Shown here: one piece after another, positions 24,917 to 33,882 of the stretch
Layout of the letters: the number at the start of each line of letters is the position of its first letter
Numbering within the stretch: the first letter of the stretch is position 1
NCBI GenBank assembly: GCA_965204695.1
Contig: OZ242007.1
Span: 4,030,001 to 4,094,000 of the forward strand
Reading direction: 5' to 3'
Length of the DNA: 64,000 nt
Source: JAHEKD01 sp965204695
Lineage (GTDB): Bacteria > Pseudomonadota > Gammaproteobacteria > Arenicellales > JAHEKD01
Made by a program: the position numbers and the translations under genes
Notes under the pieces: generated by a model
Database searches by the model: none
Told to the model about the DNA's origin: nothing
Seen by the model: only the letters and a program-made list of their open reading frames with translations

Positions 24917-26427
24917 CTGCGTCCGCCAAGTAAAGATCCTAAAATTCCACGAATGATCCGCCGACCTACCTGGGTGCCGATGGAGCGAGCTGCACTTTTA
25001 ATGAGTGCCTCGGTTGCCGTCTGACGTTTATAACGGGTTTTGGTGGTTTTGCGCCTGGTTTTTTGCTTGGCCGTTGGAAAAGGTTCCTTAAAAGTGCGTT
25101 CAGAAGTTGTTTTCTTTTCCCGTTTTTCAGTTTTGGCGGCCTGCTTTTTCAACATTTCATAAGCTGACTCACGATCAACAGTTTCATCGTACTTACCTTT
25201 AAGCGGTGAACGCCCGATAATTTCTTTACGAAGCTTATCGGTGATTGGACCGATCTGTGACTCTGGTGGCCGGATTAGGATACGTTCTACTGGTGTAGGT
25301 GCACCTTCAAGGTCTAATACTGAAACCAGAGCTTCGCCAGTACCGAGTTCGGTAATAGCTGTCATGGTATCGATTTCAGGGTTAATGCGGAAAGTTTCGG
25401 CGACCGTTTCAACGGCTTTCTTATCCTTTGGTGTAAAGGCTCGTAACGCGTGTTGTATTTTTAAGCCAAGTTGCCCTAGCACTTCTTCAGGGATATCCAA
25501 CGGACTTTGACTAATAAAAAATATTCCCACGCCTTTGGAACGAATCAAGCGAACAACTTGCTCGATTTTATCGACCAAAGCTTTGGGTGCACGATCGAAA
25601 AGTAAATGGGCTTCATCAAAAAAGAATACTGCCTTAGGTTTGTCTGCATCACCCACTTCAGGTAGTTCTTCAAATAATTCCGACAACAACCATAGTAAGA
25701 ATGTTGCATATAAACGCGGTGAGCGTGAAATCAGCTTGGTTACATCAAGGATACTAACTACACCACGGCCAGAAAAATCATGCTGCATCAAGTCACTTAG
25801 CGTAATGGCCGGCTCACCTAGAAAATACTCGGCATTTTGCTCTTCGAGCACCATCAGCGCACGTTGAATTGCACCGAGACTGGAAGGATGGATATTACCG
25901 TATTCAATCATCAATTCCTTGCGGTTCTCACCCATCCATTTCAACAATTGTTGTAAATCTTTAAGATCGAGTAATAACATGCCATTGTCATCGGCGATTT
26001 TGAACGCTCCGTAAAGCACACCAGTTTGAGTATCGTTTAACTCAAGTAGGCTAGAAATTAACAGCGGTCCCAGATCGGTGATGGTGGCTCGGGTCATGTG
26101 ACCTTTTTTACCGAATAAATCCCAAAATACCGTAGGTGAAGGGTTAAATTCGTAATCGGTCATACCAATAATATCGACACGCTCGGTGATTTTGGAGTGG
26201 CTTTTACCTGCTTTGGCCAAGCCGGATAAATCACCTTTAACATCAGCCATGAAACAGGGCACGCCTAGCCGAGAGAAAGACTCTGCCATGATCTGTAAAC
26301 TAACGGTTTTACCAGTACCCGTCGCACCGGCAATCATGCCATGGCGATTAGCCATCGCAGTCGGCATCCAAACTTGGTTATAGCCATTACCGCCAATTAA
26401 AATTTTCGGACTTTCACTATTACTCAT
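24913..26427 (-). CDS. HerA-like ATPase (DUF853)
   Basis: 504-residue P-loop ATPase related to HerA/FtsK helicases, E. coli YjgR type. Walker A GATGTGKTVSL, Walker B AVFFFDEAHLLF, the sensor IGIFFISQSP region and a basic C-terminal tail rich in Lys/Arg (KQKTRRKTTKTRYKRQTATE). Cellular role is unsettled in the family. It is divergent from mscL. Its TAG stop lies in the end of repeat copy B. Confidence 0.92.
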   Translation of the reverse strand: MSNSESPKILIGGNGYNQVWMPTAMANRHGMIAGATGTGKTVSLQIMAESFSRLGVPCFMADVKGDLSGLAKAGKSHSKITERVDIIGMTDYEFNPSPTVFWDLFGKKGHMTRATITDLGPLLISSLLELNDTQTGVLYGAFKIADDNGMLLLDLKDLQQLLKWMGENRKELMIEYGNIHPSSLGAIQRALMVLEEQNAEYFLGEPAITLSDLMQHDFSGRGVVSILDVTKLISRSPRLYATFLLWLLSELFEELPEVGDADKPKAVFFFDEAHLLFDRAPKALVDKIEQVVRLIRSKGVGIFFISQSPLDIPEEVLGQLGLKIQHALRAFTPKDKKAVETVAETFRINPEIDTMTAITELGTGEALVSVLDLEGAPTPVERILIRPPESQIGPITDKLRKEIIGRSPLKGKYDETVDRESAYEMLKKQAAKTEKREKKTTSERTFKEPFPTAKQKTRRKTTKTRYKRQTATEALIKSAARSIGTQVGRRIIRGILGSLLGGRR

Positions 26428-26604
26428 TAGTTATTTCCAGGATTTTTGGTTTCTTAAGATAAACGCTAGATTATAGCTACTTTGAACGATTTGGTAGTGC
26501 ATTTGAAACGAAAAATATTGTGTCCGGTTCAGTTATAGCATTGATTTTTAAGTCAAAAGCAGTTAAAACGTCGCCCGCGATTAAAACTTAGCTAAGGAGT
26601 AAAT

Positions 26605-27021
26605 ATGTTTAAAGAATTTAAAGAATTCGCGATGAAAGGTAGTCTGGTAGATATGGCTACAGGTATTATTATTGGTGCTGCATTCGGTACGGTAGTAAAA
26701 AGTCTAGTCGATGATATCCTGATGCCTCCCATTGGCATGTTAATGGGCGGTGTCGATTTTTCTAATATGTTTGCTGTCATCAAAGAGGGTGCAACTGCAG
26801 CCCCTTATGCCAGTGTTGAAGCAGCTGCAGAAGCAGGAGCTGTTACTGTAAATTATGGTTTATTCATTAACAATATTATTAGCTTCATTGTAGTAGCTTT
26901 AGCTATTTTCTTTGTTATCAAAGCAGTTAATAAAGCCAAACGCGAGGAAGAAGAAGCACCTGCTGAGCCGCCAGCACAAGAAGTTTTGTTGGGTGAAATC
27001 AGAGACTTGTTGAAAAAATAA
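26605..27021 (+). CDS. mscL: Large-conductance mechanosensitive channel
   Basis: 138 residues, pentameric emergency valve for osmotic downshock. N-terminal helix MFKEFKEFAMKGSLVDMATGIIIGAAFG, TM1 with the glycine/alanine gate, periplasmic loop, TM2 and C-terminal bundle EVLLGEIRDLLKK all match. The AAGGAG site is 6 bases upstream. Confidence 0.97.
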   Translation: MFKEFKEFAMKGSLVDMATGIIIGAAFGTVVKSLVDDILMPPIGMLMGGVDFSNMFAVIKEGATAAPYASVEAAAEAGAVTVNYGLFINNIISFIVVALAIFFVIKAVNKAKREEEEAPAEPPAQEVLLGEIRDLLKK

Positions 27022-27037
27022 GTCTGCTAAACCTAAT

Positions 27038-27064
27038 AAAAAAGCCGGCTTAGGCCGGCTTTTT
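27038..27064 (+). terminator. mscL terminator
   Basis: AAAAAGCCGGC and GCCGGCTTTTT with a TTAG loop, directly after mscL; the A run on the other strand could make it bidirectional. Confidence 0.92.
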
Positions 27065-27096
27065 CGTTTTAACATATCCAGGCCTACAACGTTATT

Positions 27097-27453
27097 TGTT
27101 ATCGTTCGCGTAAGCGACAGAAAACCACGGGCTTGTCCCGGCTCTTCAACACTGTAACCCAATGCCGGGCTTGCGAGAAATCTCCTATGCTGTTTGAACC
27201 TGACAGGTCAGTGATGTACGTGAAAGCACATTTTGACGTATATTTTGAAACAGAGATCGAGGTAACTGAAAGAATGGAAGAGTTAGAGATGCCCGTGGAT
27301 GAATGAGTGTATATAGATTGAACATCGCTACTGAACACAAAGCGCGATGTTCATCGGATCAGCCCGAATGGCTGTGACGGTAAGTACCCCGGGTTTAGCC
27401 GGATTTTAGTAATAATATTATTGAGGTTCCGGCACAAGCTCGGGGGAATCTAT
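27097..27453 (+). repeat. Modular intergenic repeat, copy C (with insertion)
   Basis: Starts TTATCGTTCGCGTAAGCGACAG, shares nested arms CCACGGGC and CCGGC/GCCGG with copy D, then is interrupted by about 118 bp (27175-27292, flanked by TGC) before resuming at CCCGTGGATGAATGAG. It contains hairpin GAACATCGC/GCGATGTTC, the ATTTTAGTAATAATATTATTGA block of copy A and ends CGGGGGAATCTAT. The remaining bases to 27532 contain nothing I can name. Confidence 0.75.
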
Positions 27454-27532
27454 TCCCGATAGGCCCGTCACAGCATACGCACGAATCAGATGATCATTGG
27501 ACAGTGATAGTATCCGTTTTAAACAAAGGCCG

Positions 27533-28159
27533 TTAACTTTCAGCTTTAGCTTTATTAATTAAAAACTCGATTACTTCAAACATTCTTTGCTCACCGCCAG
27601 CGGCTGTAACATCGGTTAGATATTTGCCTGCGACGACCATAGCGGGAACACCCGTAACCTGATATTTAGCAATATTGGCCTTGGCTGCACCAACCTTTGA
27701 ATTTACTGTAAATGACGCCAGGGTTTCTTCAACAGTTTGCCTATCAAGGCCTTGTTCTACTGCAAAATCGATTATTTCATCATCTTTTTCTAATTTGTGT
27801 TTATCGACATGAATAGCATCAAAGACTTTTCTATGCATTTCATCCAAATTACCCATGGCTTCAAAAAGGTAATAAATCTTGGCATGTTGTTCCCAGACTC
27901 TGCTGAAAATTGCCGGCATGCGAACAAATGCGGCATCTTCCGGCATGTTTTCCACCCAAGCTTCTAATCCGTCTTCAAGTTTGAAACAATGTGGGCAACC
28001 GTACCAGAATAATTCTCTAACCTCGACTTTGTCGCCTGTTTCTACCGGTTGGGTTGAGCTAAGAACAGTATAGTGTTTGCCTTCCTCATATAGTTCCTGT
28101 GCGCAAGCAGTTATGGGCAGGCTCAAGCTGAATAAAATTAAATAAAAGAATTTTCGCAT
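27533..28159 (-). CDS. dsbA: Thiol:disulfide interchange protein DsbA-like
   Basis: 208 residues with signal peptide (MRKFFYLILFSLSLPITACA). The thioredoxin fold has active site CPHC at residues 55-58 in FWYGCPHCFKLE and cis-proline loop VTGVPAMVV. It oxidises periplasmic cysteines. The signal end ITAC could be a lipobox, so a lipid-anchored form is possible. Downstream gene mpl is unrelated; a gap of 60 bases separates them. Confidence 0.92.
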   Translation of the reverse strand: MRKFFYLILFSLSLPITACAQELYEEGKHYTVLSSTQPVETGDKVEVRELFWYGCPHCFKLEDGLEAWVENMPEDAAFVRMPAIFSRVWEQHAKIYYLFEAMGNLDEMHRKVFDAIHVDKHKLEKDDEIIDFAVEQGLDRQTVEETLASFTVNSKVGAAKANIAKYQVTGVPAMVVAGKYLTDVTAAGGEQRMFEVIEFLINKAKAES

Positions 28160-28220
28160 TATTACACTCCAGTACGTTGATGGGCTAATCTTAAGCTTAT
28201 TGGCTGAATTTCAGGTTAAT

Positions 28221-29558
28221 CTATAAAGTTTGGATATATTTGGTAATGATGTTTTCAAAACTGCCATTACTCATAAAAACAACGTCCGTATTTTCGACAA
28301 CCGAACGCTTCAAATGTTCGATAATTTTATCAATGCTGTCGAAAATATGCAGCTTTTGCGGGTAATCTTGTTTTAAAGAATTAAAACGAGTTTGACAGGT
28401 TTGCGGTTGATACAAAATAATCTCATCAGCATTAACAAACGCAGTTCGTAAGCCCGCTGAATGAGCGCCTGAACGCATACTATTGGAACGGGGTTCAAAT
28501 GCAACTATCAGTTTCTTGTCTGCTTTAATCGCTTTAATAGTTTCTTCGATCGCAGTCGGGTGATGGGCAAAATCGTCGAATACTCTAACTGAGTTTTTAT
28601 TGTACTTTAATTCTAAGCGGCGTTTAGGCGGTTTGAATTTTTTGGCTGATATAATCGCTGCCTCAAAATCAACACCAACTTTGTGGCAAGCAGCTATTGC
28701 CGCCATCAGATTCATTTGATTGTGTTCTCCCGGTAATACGGATTCAGCAGTGTAAACCTGGCCTAGGTAGGAAATTTCAAACTGATGATTGTCAATAAAT
28801 TTAACACGATAATCACTCGTGTCTTTACCAAATTGTTCTAAATTTGACCAACATCCCCTATCAAGTACATTAGTTAGATTCCGATCATCACCATTTACTA
28901 GTACATGGCCGTTCATTGGAATCAATTTTATTAAATGATGGAATTGACGTTCAATATCACTTAGCGAGTCAAAGATATCGGCGTGGTCGAATTCAAGATT
29001 GTTAAGAATTGCGATATCCGGACGATAATGAATAAATTTTGAGCGTTTATCAAAAAAAGCAGTGTCATATTCATCGGCCTCAATGACAAATACCTTGCTG
29101 CCACCGGCACGGGCGGACACACTAAAATTTTGCGGCACACCGCCAATTAAAAAGCCTGGGTTTAATCCGTTGTCTTCTAGTATCCAGGCAGCCAAACTGG
29201 AAGTTGTAGTTTTGCCGTGAGTGCCCGCAGCAGCGATCACATGGTTTTGCTGATTTAAAACATGTTCAGCCAGCCACTGCGGCCCTGACACCAACTTTGA
29301 TTTTGCTTGCAACAGTCGTTCGATAATTGGCATGCCCCGGGTCATGATATTGCCGATCACTATGGTGTCGGGCTTGAATTTGTCAATTTGCTCCGCATCG
29401 AATCCCTGATGCAAATCAATACCGAGTTGTAATAGTTGATCGCTCATTGGCGGATAAATATTTTGATCACAGCCGGTGACCTGATAGCCAGCCTGTTTGG
29501 CAATAGCCGCAATTCCCCCCATAAATGTGCCGCAAATGCCAAGAATATGTATGTGCAT
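28221..29558 (-). CDS. mpl: UDP-MurNAc:L-Ala-gamma-D-Glu-meso-DAP ligase
   Basis: Peptidoglycan-recycling ligase joining recovered tripeptide to UDP-MurNAc. 445 residues; the ATG at 29558 is preferred to the TTG one codon earlier. MHIHILGICGTFMGG is the Mur-type nucleotide loop, AAAGTHGKTTTSSLAAWIL the ATP P-loop, FEPRSNSMRSG the C-terminal domain signature of Mpl. Complete. Confidence 0.95.
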   Translation of the reverse strand: MHIHILGICGTFMGGIAAIAKQAGYQVTGCDQNIYPPMSDQLLQLGIDLHQGFDAEQIDKFKPDTIVIGNIMTRGMPIIERLLQAKSKLVSGPQWLAEHVLNQQNHVIAAAGTHGKTTTSSLAAWILEDNGLNPGFLIGGVPQNFSVSARAGGSKVFVIEADEYDTAFFDKRSKFIHYRPDIAILNNLEFDHADIFDSLSDIERQFHHLIKLIPMNGHVLVNGDDRNLTNVLDRGCWSNLEQFGKDTSDYRVKFIDNHQFEISYLGQVYTAESVLPGEHNQMNLMAAIAACHKVGVDFEAAIISAKKFKPPKRRLELKYNKNSVRVFDDFAHHPTAIEETIKAIKADKKLIVAFEPRSNSMRSGAHSAGLRTAFVNADEIILYQPQTCQTRFNSLKQDYPQKLHIFDSIDKIIEHLKRSVVENTDVVFMSNGSFENIITKYIQTL

Positions 29559-29701
29559 CAAAAACTCCGTTGTCGAGCGAAGTATTACATAATTGCTACA
29601 ATGGTCAACGTTTTAAAGGATAAAACTCATATTATTACAATACTTTATTGGCTAAACTGAAACGAATGGTTAAAATACGCCTCCTAAGTTAAAACTTTGC
29701 A

Positions 29702-30784
29702 ATGGCATCACATATGCATCAAACAGAAAACACACGTATTACTGAAATCAGAGCGGTCGCCACACCGACTCTGGTTGCCGATGAAAATCCGATTACTGAA
29801 TCCATAGCAACATTGGTTTATGAGACTCGTCAGGAGATTCATCGTATATTAAATGGCGAGGATGACCGTCTATTAGTGGTCACTGGCCCTTGCTCTATTC
29901 ATGATGTAGAAGCGGCTAAAGAGTACGCACAGCATGTAGTTAAAATGCGTGAGCAATATGCCAACGATTTGTGTGTGGTGATGAGGGTTTATTTTGAGAA
30001 GCCACGAACTACGGTCGGTTGGAAAGGACTGATTAACGATCCTGATTTGAATGAGACCTTTAATATCAACAAGGGCATCAAAACAGCTAGGCAATTGTTA
30101 TTGGATCTTAATGAGATGGGTGTTCCAGCCGGAACAGAATTCCTTGATGTTGTGACACCACAATATGTTGCTGACTTAGTGAGCTGGGGTGCCATTGGTG
30201 CTCGTACTACTGAAAGCCAGGTTCACCGGGAAATGACCTCAGGTCTGTCTTGCCCAGTTGGGCTTAAAAACGGAACCAACGGAAATCTTAAAATTGCAGT
30301 TGACGCGATTCTTTCAGCCTCTCGGCCGCATCACTTTCTTTCGATGACAGCATTTGGGCATTCCGCTATTTTCAGTACTGCAGGTAATGAAGATTGCCAT
30401 ATTATTTTACGTGGCGGCAAGGAACCTAATTACGATGCTGAATCCGTTAACAAAGCATGCGAACTTCTAGCAAAAAATGACTTGCCTGAAGTGGTCATGA
30501 TTGATTTCAGTCACGCTAATAGCTTCAAACAGCATAAGCGCCAGATCGAAGTTGCAAATGATGTCGCAGGGCAGGTTGGTGCAGGAGATCGACGTATTAT
30601 GGGTGTAATGATTGAAAGCAATCTGGTTGAAGGCAATCAAAAAGTCGTTGATGGTAAACCCGAAGTTTACGGGCAAAGTATTACTGATGCTTGCCTGTCG
30701 ATTGATGATACCTGGTCAGTCATTGAAACATTGGCAAATGCAGTGCAAGCACGCAGAGACTCTTTAAGAGCAAAGGCAGTTTAG
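29702..30784 (+). CDS. 3-Deoxy-7-phosphoheptulonate synthase (class I)
   Basis: First enzyme of the shikimate pathway, condensing PEP with erythrose 4-phosphate. 360 residues of the AroF/G/H type: VVTGPCSIHDVEAAKEYA, MRVYFEKPRTTVGWKGLINDP, GARTTESQVHREMTSGLSCPVGLKNGT and MIDFSHANSFKQH carry PEP and metal-binding residues. The feedback specificity (Phe, Tyr or Trp) cannot be assigned by eye. ATG at 29714 is an alternative start. Confidence 0.95.
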   Translation: MASHMHQTENTRITEIRAVATPTLVADENPITESIATLVYETRQEIHRILNGEDDRLLVVTGPCSIHDVEAAKEYAQHVVKMREQYANDLCVVMRVYFEKPRTTVGWKGLINDPDLNETFNINKGIKTARQLLLDLNEMGVPAGTEFLDVVTPQYVADLVSWGAIGARTTESQVHREMTSGLSCPVGLKNGTNGNLKIAVDAILSASRPHHFLSMTAFGHSAIFSTAGNEDCHIILRGGKEPNYDAESVNKACELLAKNDLPEVVMIDFSHANSFKQHKRQIEVANDVAGQVGAGDRRIMGVMIESNLVEGNQKVVDGKPEVYGQSITDACLSIDDTWSVIETLANAVQARRDSLRAKAV

Positions 30785-30793
30785 TTTAAAGTT

Positions 30794-31060
30794 TCACCAA
30801 TTCTCAATTTGCTGTGCGGGAATACTTTGATCTTCAAGCATCACTGGAATTCCGTTCGTGATTTTATAAACTGTTTGCCGATTTTCGGTTAACAAAGCAG
30901 CCTGTAGAGCCTCATCTACAATTTTGCCATCATTATGTTGCAAACTATTATTCGCTACCATTTGATTAAGTAATTCCAATTCCTCATCGTTAGCAGCTTT
31001 GAGTTTTTGCTTGGTCACTGGACAACGGAGAATATGTAGTAGTTTTGGGTCGATAGCCAT
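30794..31060 (-). CDS. Trm112/YcaR-family small protein
   Basis: About 88 residues starting MAIDPKLLHILRCPVTKQKL, with the YcaR/Trm112 ending TVYKITNGIPVMLEDQSIP. The family usually has a CPxC pair and about 60 residues; here the second cysteine is a threonine-lysine stretch and some 25 extra residues (ELELLNQMVANNSL) are inserted. Start chosen by homology; an ATG three codons earlier is equally possible. Function unknown, in some relatives a methyltransferase activator. Confidence 0.85.
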   Translation of the reverse strand: MAIDPKLLHILRCPVTKQKLKAANDEELELLNQMVANNSLQHNDGKIVDEALQAALLTENRQTVYKITNGIPVMLEDQSIPAQQIENW

Positions 31061-31171
31061 AAGCGTCATGGTTAGTTTGCAATACGCAATTATAACTATA
31101 TCAACACATTTAAGAACTAACGTTTTTACATTAACATATAATCTTTGAACGTAAATGACTAAGGATAAATC

Positions 31172-31552
31172 ATGACTAACAACGAACAAAAAGAAATTGT
31201 TTTGGCAGCCGTCAATCAAGCCAGTGCAACTTGGAAAGCTGCTTTTAATTCAGGTGATGCCGCAGGTTGTGCCGCGCAGTATGAAGCTGATGCTGTAATG
31301 CACGCCCGTCCATTCGGAACTTTTACCGGCACAGATGAGATTCAAGCTTTCTGGCAGAATCTGATTAACGATGGTTTTGCAGAAGTTGATTATATTGACC
31401 CTAGAATCGAAGTTATCGATGCTAGTAGTGCAATATTAAGTTCTGGTTGGAAAATGAATAAGGCTAAAGGCGTTATTCATAAAGAGTTATGGGTATTACA
31501 AGAAGATGGCAGTGCTAAACTACGAGAGGACGATTTCGAAGCCCAAGGTTGA
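31172..31552 (+). CDS. SnoaL/NTF2-like protein (DUF4440 type)
   Basis: 126 residues of cone-shaped NTF2-like fold: first helix VNQASATWKAAFNSGDAAGCAAQY, then YEADAVMHARPFGTFTGTDEIQAFWQNLI. Such proteins bind or isomerise small ligands; none can be assigned. AAGGA is placed 6 bases upstream. Divergent from the Trm112 gene and followed in 23 bases by a hydrolase gene. Confidence 0.85.
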   Translation: MTNNEQKEIVLAAVNQASATWKAAFNSGDAAGCAAQYEADAVMHARPFGTFTGTDEIQAFWQNLINDGFAEVDYIDPRIEVIDASSAILSSGWKMNKAKGVIHKELWVLQEDGSAKLREDDFEAQG

Positions 31553-31575
31553 TTAAATCGTTCAGAATTTAAATC

Positions 31576-32724
31576 ATGATGTTAGTTAGATGCTGGCCAA
31601 TCATTTTATTGGTCAGCATTTTTTTTAAACCTGTTTTAGCAAATTCAGTTGTTGAGCAGTTTCCTCAGCCGATCGCCGATTTTGATCAATATACGCAAAG
31701 CGTTTATCAATATATAAGCAAGCGTAGTTTGCGAGGGCGCTCGGATCAAGATATCAAACTAAATTTGCCGTATGAACGTAGTGCTAATTCCAAGGTTCTA
31801 TATCGAGGCAAGTTTTTATTATTTCACGGTTTGAATGATTCTACATATGTCTGGACGGATATAGCCAAAAGCTTGTCCGATAAAGGGTTTGATGTGCGGG
31901 CTGTGCTACTGCCGGGGCACGGTTCCCATCCTGATGAGATGTTGGACATTTCTTACAAGAGCTGGCTAGAGGCCGCACGCCAACATTTTCAACTCTGGCA
32001 TCAAGATGAAACACCTATTTATTTAGGAGGGTTTTCTCTGGGAGGTGTACTTGCGACTATTCTGGCATTGGAAAATCCCGATATAGCAGGATTATTCTTA
32101 GTCTCTCCGGCTTTTGAGAGTAAACTGAAAAAATGGCTACGCTGGTCTTGGCTCTATGCCAAGTTTGAACCTTACATGTTTGGTGGTGTAATCATCGAGG
32201 ATAATCCAACCAAGTACAATTCTATTCCAATAAATTCGGCGACTCAGTATTACAACACAACAAAATATCTAAAAAGACGTTGGAAAAGAAACAAACTGCA
32301 GATGCCGGTGCTAGCGGTCATTACTATGCAGGACTCTGTAGTCGATGTTGAATATGTGCGAGATATATTTCATAAGCGCTTTACTTCGGATAAAAAACGC
32401 TTGGTGATTTATTCTGAGCAGCTGGATATTGAAGCTAATGGTAATGAGCTAGTTCGTAAAAGCTACTACCCTGAGCTTAGGATTTTGAATCAGTCCCACC
32501 TAAGTATGATTAATTCACCAAACAATCAATTACTTGGTGAGTCAAGAAAGATACTGATTTGCAATGGCAATGAATATCCAATTTTTATGGCATGCATGCG
32601 TTCCAAGCAGCATTGGTATGGTGCACAGCATACGCCTTCCCCAGATGGGATAGCTGTTGCCAGAACCACCTACAATCCAGATTACCACATTGTGGAGGAA
32701 CTTATTGAGCAAGTATTTTTCTAG
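31576..32724 (+). CDS. Secreted alpha/beta hydrolase (lysophospholipase-like)
   Basis: 382 residues with an N-terminal signal (MMLVRCWPIILLVSIFFKPVLA). Oxyanion strand FLLFHGLNDSTYVW, nucleophile elbow GGFSLGG, aspartate region ITMQDSVVDVEYV, histidine in ILNQSHLSM: a serine hydrolase triad. Resembles monoacylglycerol lipases. Acts in periplasm or outside. Probably read with the upstream NTF2-like gene. Confidence 0.85.
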   Translation: MMLVRCWPIILLVSIFFKPVLANSVVEQFPQPIADFDQYTQSVYQYISKRSLRGRSDQDIKLNLPYERSANSKVLYRGKFLLFHGLNDSTYVWTDIAKSLSDKGFDVRAVLLPGHGSHPDEMLDISYKSWLEAARQHFQLWHQDETPIYLGGFSLGGVLATILALENPDIAGLFLVSPAFESKLKKWLRWSWLYAKFEPYMFGGVIIEDNPTKYNSIPINSATQYYNTTKYLKRRWKRNKLQMPVLAVITMQDSVVDVEYVRDIFHKRFTSDKKRLVIYSEQLDIEANGNELVRKSYYPELRILNQSHLSMINSPNNQLLGESRKILICNGNEYPIFMACMRSKQHWYGAQHTPSPDGIAVARTTYNPDYHIVEELIEQVFF

Positions 32725-32736
32725 AGGATTAAGCTC

Positions 32737-33882
32737 TTAAAGGATGACATCCTCTAGCTCTTTAGAAAATTGAGTAATGGGTTCATAGCCTGACTCAGTA
32801 ATAATAAAGCTGTCACCAACTTGGGCTCTAAAAGAATTTTCAAAATCAGTCACTGACCCGTCAACCGCAAATACCATGCCTGGTTGTAAAACGGTTTTAT
32901 CCCCGAAAACTAACTGTGGTTTCTCTAAAAAGCTGAAGCCTGTAGCGCGACCACATCGAAAAGGGTATTCATAACCAGCACTCTGAATAACTTCAGCATA
33001 TTCAGCGTGCACTTCTTCAGCCTTAATCCCAGGCTTAAGTTTTTTGAGGGCGGCAGCCTGGCTGTTAACTGCAACTTCGTAAACGGCTTGCTGTGATTTT
33101 TCGGTTATTTCACCAACCCAAAACGTCCGGTCAAATCCGAGTTTGAAACGATGAAAGTTTGTCATGCCACAAAAGCACATAAAGACAGGTTCTCCATATT
33201 GAATCCGCTTGGTCGAGGCACGATGGTGAGGCATGGTTATGTTTTTACCTGAGGCCATGATCTGCAAAAAGTGTGTATTGGGTGACATTCGTGGATCAGG
33301 ATAATATTGTTCAAGTAAGTCCGCGGCTTTGCGAGTGCCTGCTTGAGAGGTGGCCAGAGCGATTTCATATTCTGCTACATCTTCGCCAATCGTGTTCTTT
33401 GCGGCCTCCATCATGGCCATCGCAACTTCTCCGGCATGTCTGGCGATTTTTAGTTCCTCGGCAGATTTGATCATGCGCATTTCAGCAATTAGCGCAGTTA
33501 TATCTTGTAACGAATCTTGATCAACTGACTCACTGATGTAGCGATAAACAACAGGTGGGATTAGATCGGGCTCGAGACCAATATTTGCTGATAGAAGCTT
33601 TTTTAATAGTCCTCGCCATTCATCGCCCTCACCATCATTCCACGGTTCAATGGTATCCACACAGGCTGCCGCTTCAGCCATTTCTAGTTCCATAGTGGGT
33701 GTTATAAGTGTGGTTTTACCATTCGATCCTAGCGCTAGAATTGTTGGTCGTCCGAAATCCATATGTAGATAGTCATAATACCCGCAGAGGTAATAAACAC
33801 TGTCATCGTCAGTGATTAAAGCAACATCGATCTGTCGATTCGCAAGTTCTTGGCGAAGTTGTTGTTGCCTTTGCTCAAACAT
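32737..33882 (-). CDS. M24-fold enzyme with altered metal site (creatinase/ectoine-hydrolase-like)
   Basis: 381 residues: N-terminal creatinase domain (DVALITDDDSVYYLCGYYDY) plus a pita-bread domain (MRMIKSAEELKIARHAGEVAMAMMEAA). The usual metal ligands are only partly kept: the first aspartate is replaced in PVFMCFCGM, FDRTFWVG keeps the second, and the glycine-histidine loop is CGRATGFSF with arginine. This is what non-metal members such as creatinase and ectoine hydrolase show, so aminopeptidase activity is doubtful. Its ATG touches the stop of the M20 gene upstream, so both are coupled. Confidence 0.8.
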   Translation of the reverse strand: MFEQRQQQLRQELANRQIDVALITDDDSVYYLCGYYDYLHMDFGRPTILALGSNGKTTLITPTMELEMAEAAACVDTIEPWNDGEGDEWRGLLKKLLSANIGLEPDLIPPVVYRYISESVDQDSLQDITALIAEMRMIKSAEELKIARHAGEVAMAMMEAAKNTIGEDVAEYEIALATSQAGTRKAADLLEQYYPDPRMSPNTHFLQIMASGKNITMPHHRASTKRIQYGEPVFMCFCGMTNFHRFKLGFDRTFWVGEITEKSQQAVYEVAVNSQAAALKKLKPGIKAEEVHAEYAEVIQSAGYEYPFRCGRATGFSFLEKPQLVFGDKTVLQPGMVFAVDGSVTDFENSFRAQVGDSFIITESGYEPITQFSKELEDVIL

